From Amphibacillus sediminis NBRC 103570 (GTDB taxonomy: Bacteria; Bacillota; Bacilli; Bacillales; Amphibacillaceae), in contig NZ_BCQW01000002.1 of NCBI RefSeq assembly GCF_001552275.1, forward strand, positions 186,001 to 250,000: 64,000 bases of DNA, in the 5' to 3' direction. Position numbers and translations under genes: made by a program. The first letter of the stretch is position 1, and every line of letters begins with the position of its first letter. The notes below the pieces were generated by a model. That model did not search any database. It saw only the letters and a list, made by a program, of their open reading frames with translations, and had not been told where the DNA came from. Positions 62,432 through 64,000 of the stretch are shown in pieces.

Positions 62432-63007
62432 TTAGACTCTGAACGAGCCACGAAATCCTCTAGAACTATAATAAGAATCCGCCCCATTGTGATATACGAA
62501 GACGTGACCAAAGCGATAATCACAAAAAAGAGCACCACCGCGTTCTCTAATATCAGAAGGTGTTTGTACCCAGCTAGATGTCTTCATGTCGAAATTTTCA
62601 AGCTTCTGCAATGCTCGATACTGTTCTTCCGTTAACAGTTCGATCCCCATAGCAGTTGCCAGATCAATAGCGCTATTTTCCGGTTTGTGTTTTTTCCTTG
62701 ATTCCAGCGCTTCACGGTCATAGCATACACTTCTGCGCCCCTTCGGACTTTCCTTGGAACAATCATAAAAAATATATTCGTCCTTCTCTTTATCATACTC
62801 AACAACATCAGGTTCGCCACCAGTTCTCTCCATTTCATAGAGTGACGACAACTTTGCATTACTAGCATCTAGCTTCGCTCGAACTTTAGCCCATTCAATC
62901 CCTTGATGGCGGTGCATGTTTTTCTCAAAGCGAGCTTTTAATACTTCTAGTAATTCTTCACCTTGTTCTAGGGACAACTCCTTACTAGCTTCATTGCTCT
63001 TTGACAC
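62432..63007 (-). CDS. DUF4256-domain protein
   Basis: 191 residues with a GTG start eight bases after GGAGG. Conserved blocks: GIEWAKVRAKLDA, LYEMERTGGEPDVV, EYIFYDCSKESPKGRRSVCYDREAL, GIELLTEEQYRALQKL and RGGALFCDYRFGHVFVYHNGA. These define the DUF4256 family, whose function is unknown. Single gene. Confidence 0.88.
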   Translation of the reverse strand: MSKSNEASKELSLEQGEELLEVLKARFEKNMHRHQGIEWAKVRAKLDASNAKLSSLYEMERTGGEPDVVEYDKEKDEYIFYDCSKESPKGRRSVCYDREALESRKKHKPENSAIDLATAMGIELLTEEQYRALQKLENFDMKTSSWVQTPSDIRERGGALFCDYRFGHVFVYHNGADSYYSSRGFRGSFRV

Positions 63008-63301
63008 GTTGGCTTCCTCCTTTTAAGCTTACCACTTCCTAGAATTTTAATTTAAATATAACTTATGCTGATTAAGAAAACAAATAAGCTTATGATGCAA
63101 AATTAAAAGAGCCAACCATTATTCATTGTTCGATTTCAGTTTTGACACGTATCCTCCTAAACATGCAAGTCAGGTACTCAACTCTATACAGCTTGGTTTC
63201 AAAGACTAAATTAAGGAAAGTAGCAATGTTATTGCATCCCCTCTCCCGTTGCTATCTATAAGCTTATGCAGCCTATTCTTTATAGGTATAGCTTATTTAG
63301 A
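63008..63301. other. Intergenic stretch with no identified feature
   Basis: I see no gene, terminator or family A-C copy. It separates the DUF4256 gene from an insertion-sequence fragment and may contain the fragment's broken edge. Confidence 0.4.
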
Positions 63302-63487
63302 TTATGTCTTGTAGCTGGCAATAAAATTAACCTGGCAATGTTTTTCTTGCTCCAATAGTCCGTTAACCATTCTGAACGTTGAAGTACTGGGCATATTATA
63401 TTTTTTCGTCAATGATTTATATCCAAGATTCCCGTACAAATACTCGGTGACAAGCTTTACTTTAAATTCTTCACTATATTTGACCAT
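63302..63487 (-). pseudogene. Truncated IS3-family (IS150-type) transposase OrfA
   Basis: From MVKYSEEFKVKLVTEYLYGN through LGYKSLTKKYNMPSTSTFR, the N-terminal helix-turn-helix of IS150-group OrfA. After that the sequence departs from the family (expected STSTIRNWV...), suggesting a frameshift or an unrelated junction. About 60 residues against a usual 100 or more; orfB is missing. A left-end-like palindrome lies upstream. Confidence 0.75.
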
Positions 63488-63489
63488 AA

Positions 63490-63535
63490 AAACACCCCCG
63501 AAAGTTAGATTTTTCACTCTAACTTTCGGGGGGTG
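63490..63535 (-). mobile_element. Left-end palindrome of the IS3-type fragment
   Basis: CCCCCCGAAAGTTAGAGTG / AAATCTAACTTTCGGGGG forms a strong stem just upstream of the OrfA start, as in IS150-type left ends, where such a hairpin can block read-through into the transposase. No right end was found. Confidence 0.6.
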
Positions 63536-63585
63536 GTACCATCCTAGGAGGTTATTTATCTACAAACATTAGGCTTCGTATCAGC

Positions 63586-64000
63586 TTAATGCTTCACATT
63601 AGGAAATATTAGTGATAGCGTCAACCCCGAACCAGGCTCTGATTCCACCTCTAATTGAATCGCTAAATCAACAGCCATCTTGCTAACTAAGAAGAGCCCC
63701 ATACCGGTGGCCTGTCTTGTAACACTACCACCATTTCCTGTAAAGCCCTTATCAAAAATAAAAGGTAAATCTTCTTTCGGTACACCAGGTCCATTATCAC
63801 GAATATTTAAAATGGTTTGATTACGCTCTTTGTCATATCCCATTTCAAAACTCAAAGTCGGACAAGCCTGATTCTGAGCAATATGTTTGGTACTATTAGC
63901 GATGATTTGTGCTAAAATAAAAGCTAGCCCCTTCCGGTCAGATAAAACTTCTACTTCTTCACCGATAAACTGTATTTGAAAACCAGATTCATCTAGTAGG
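63586..64000 (-). CDS. Sensor histidine kinase, C-terminal ATPase domain (cut by window edge; BceS-like)
   Basis: The open frame runs from the window edge to a stop at 63586, giving about 137 residues. HATPase boxes: N box AFILAQIIANSTKHI, G1 DNGPGVP, F box PFIFDKGFTGNGG, G2 TGMGLFLVSKM. The FDKGFTG pattern and short form are typical of intramembrane-sensing kinases (BceS, GraS, YxdK) that answer cell-envelope antibiotics together with an ABC transporter. The histidine and sensor part lie outside the window, so the subfamily is a likely, not certain, call. Confidence 0.85.
   Translation of the reverse strand, partial: LLDESGFQIQFIGEEVEVLSDRKGLAFILAQIIANSTKHIAQNQACPTLSFEMGYDKERNQTILNIRDNGPGVPKEDLPFIFDKGFTGNGGSVTRQATGMGLFLVSKMAVDLAIQLEVESEPGSGLTLSLIFPNVKH

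Overview
The window reads as chromosome of a low-GC, Gram-positive, endospore-type Bacillales bacterium (Bacillaceae). Support comes from genes close to Bacillus subtilis fosB, aadK, fabHB, cdd, deoC, drm, mtlARFD and the ykoN/P/Q group, strong AGGAGG-type ribosome sites, frequent GTG/TTG starts, and FapR-, Fur- and Zur-type operators. I infer, without proof, a halotolerant or alkaliphilic lineage near Amphibacillus, Gracilibacillus or Virgibacillus. No rRNA, tRNA, prophage or CRISPR array was seen.

Layout. 1-4 kb: an ArsR-type regulator coupled to a major-facilitator pump (cut by the left edge), fosB, an endonuclease III-like glycosylase and rarD. 4.2-10.8 kb: nucleoside salvage genes (pdp, xapX-like, deoB, punA, cdd, deoC), all on the minus strand, preceded by a GntR/UTRA regulator and interrupted by intergenic repeats. 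11-16 kb: two GNAT acetyltransferases (one frameshifted), a SoxA/SolA-type flavin oxidase, a lipoprotein, an AAC(3)-like acetyltransferase and a ferredoxin-NADP reductase behind a Fur box. 16.4-22.4 kb: an IS21 relic, then the mannitol locus mtlA-mtlR-mtlF-mtlD. 22.7-33.4 kb: mapB, two DHFR-like reductases, a MazG-like hydrolase, a VanY peptidase, a P-type cation ATPase and a MutS2 paralogue without Smr domain. 33.5-33.9 kb: a candidate structured RNA. 34.3-42.8 kb: a SPOCS-like protein and an eight-gene run with a complete Opp/Dpp-type ABC importer, an RpiR regulator, a metallo-beta-lactamase-fold enzyme and a HAD phosphatase. 43.7-50.4 kb: an isochorismatase-type hydrolase, the ykoN/Q/P-like group, aadK and two small conserved proteins. 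50.7 kb: fabHB under a clear FapR site. 52.5-57.3 kb: a zinc-scavenging regulon with three Zur boxes (znuC-znuB, an unusual adcA and a zinT-like lipoprotein). 57.9-59.4 kb: an AT-rich patch with an unrecognised secreted protein, a membrane protein and a possible gene remnant. 59.4-62 kb: a flavin oxidoreductase pair opposite an HxlR regulator. 62.4-64 kb: a DUF4256 protein, an IS3-type fragment and the kinase domain of a histidine kinase cut by the right edge.

The most unusual content is of two kinds. First, a Zn-ligand-rich module (HYHTGD ... HWHWY) occurs three times in two neighbouring Zur-controlled lipoproteins. Two copies are inserted, around a 42-bp-unit His/Asp tandem repeat, into the His-rich loop of the AdcA-type zinc receptor. 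Second, at least three families of intergenic repeats (called A, B and C here) occupy many gaps. Family A (about 255 bp, about a dozen full, deleted or chimeric copies) has conserved hairpins and a possible H-type pseudoknot. It has a deleted subfamily shared by two distant copies and chimeras with family B. It looks like a mobile or structured-RNA element rather than random spacer. Several flanking genes take their stop codon or last codons from a repeat end.
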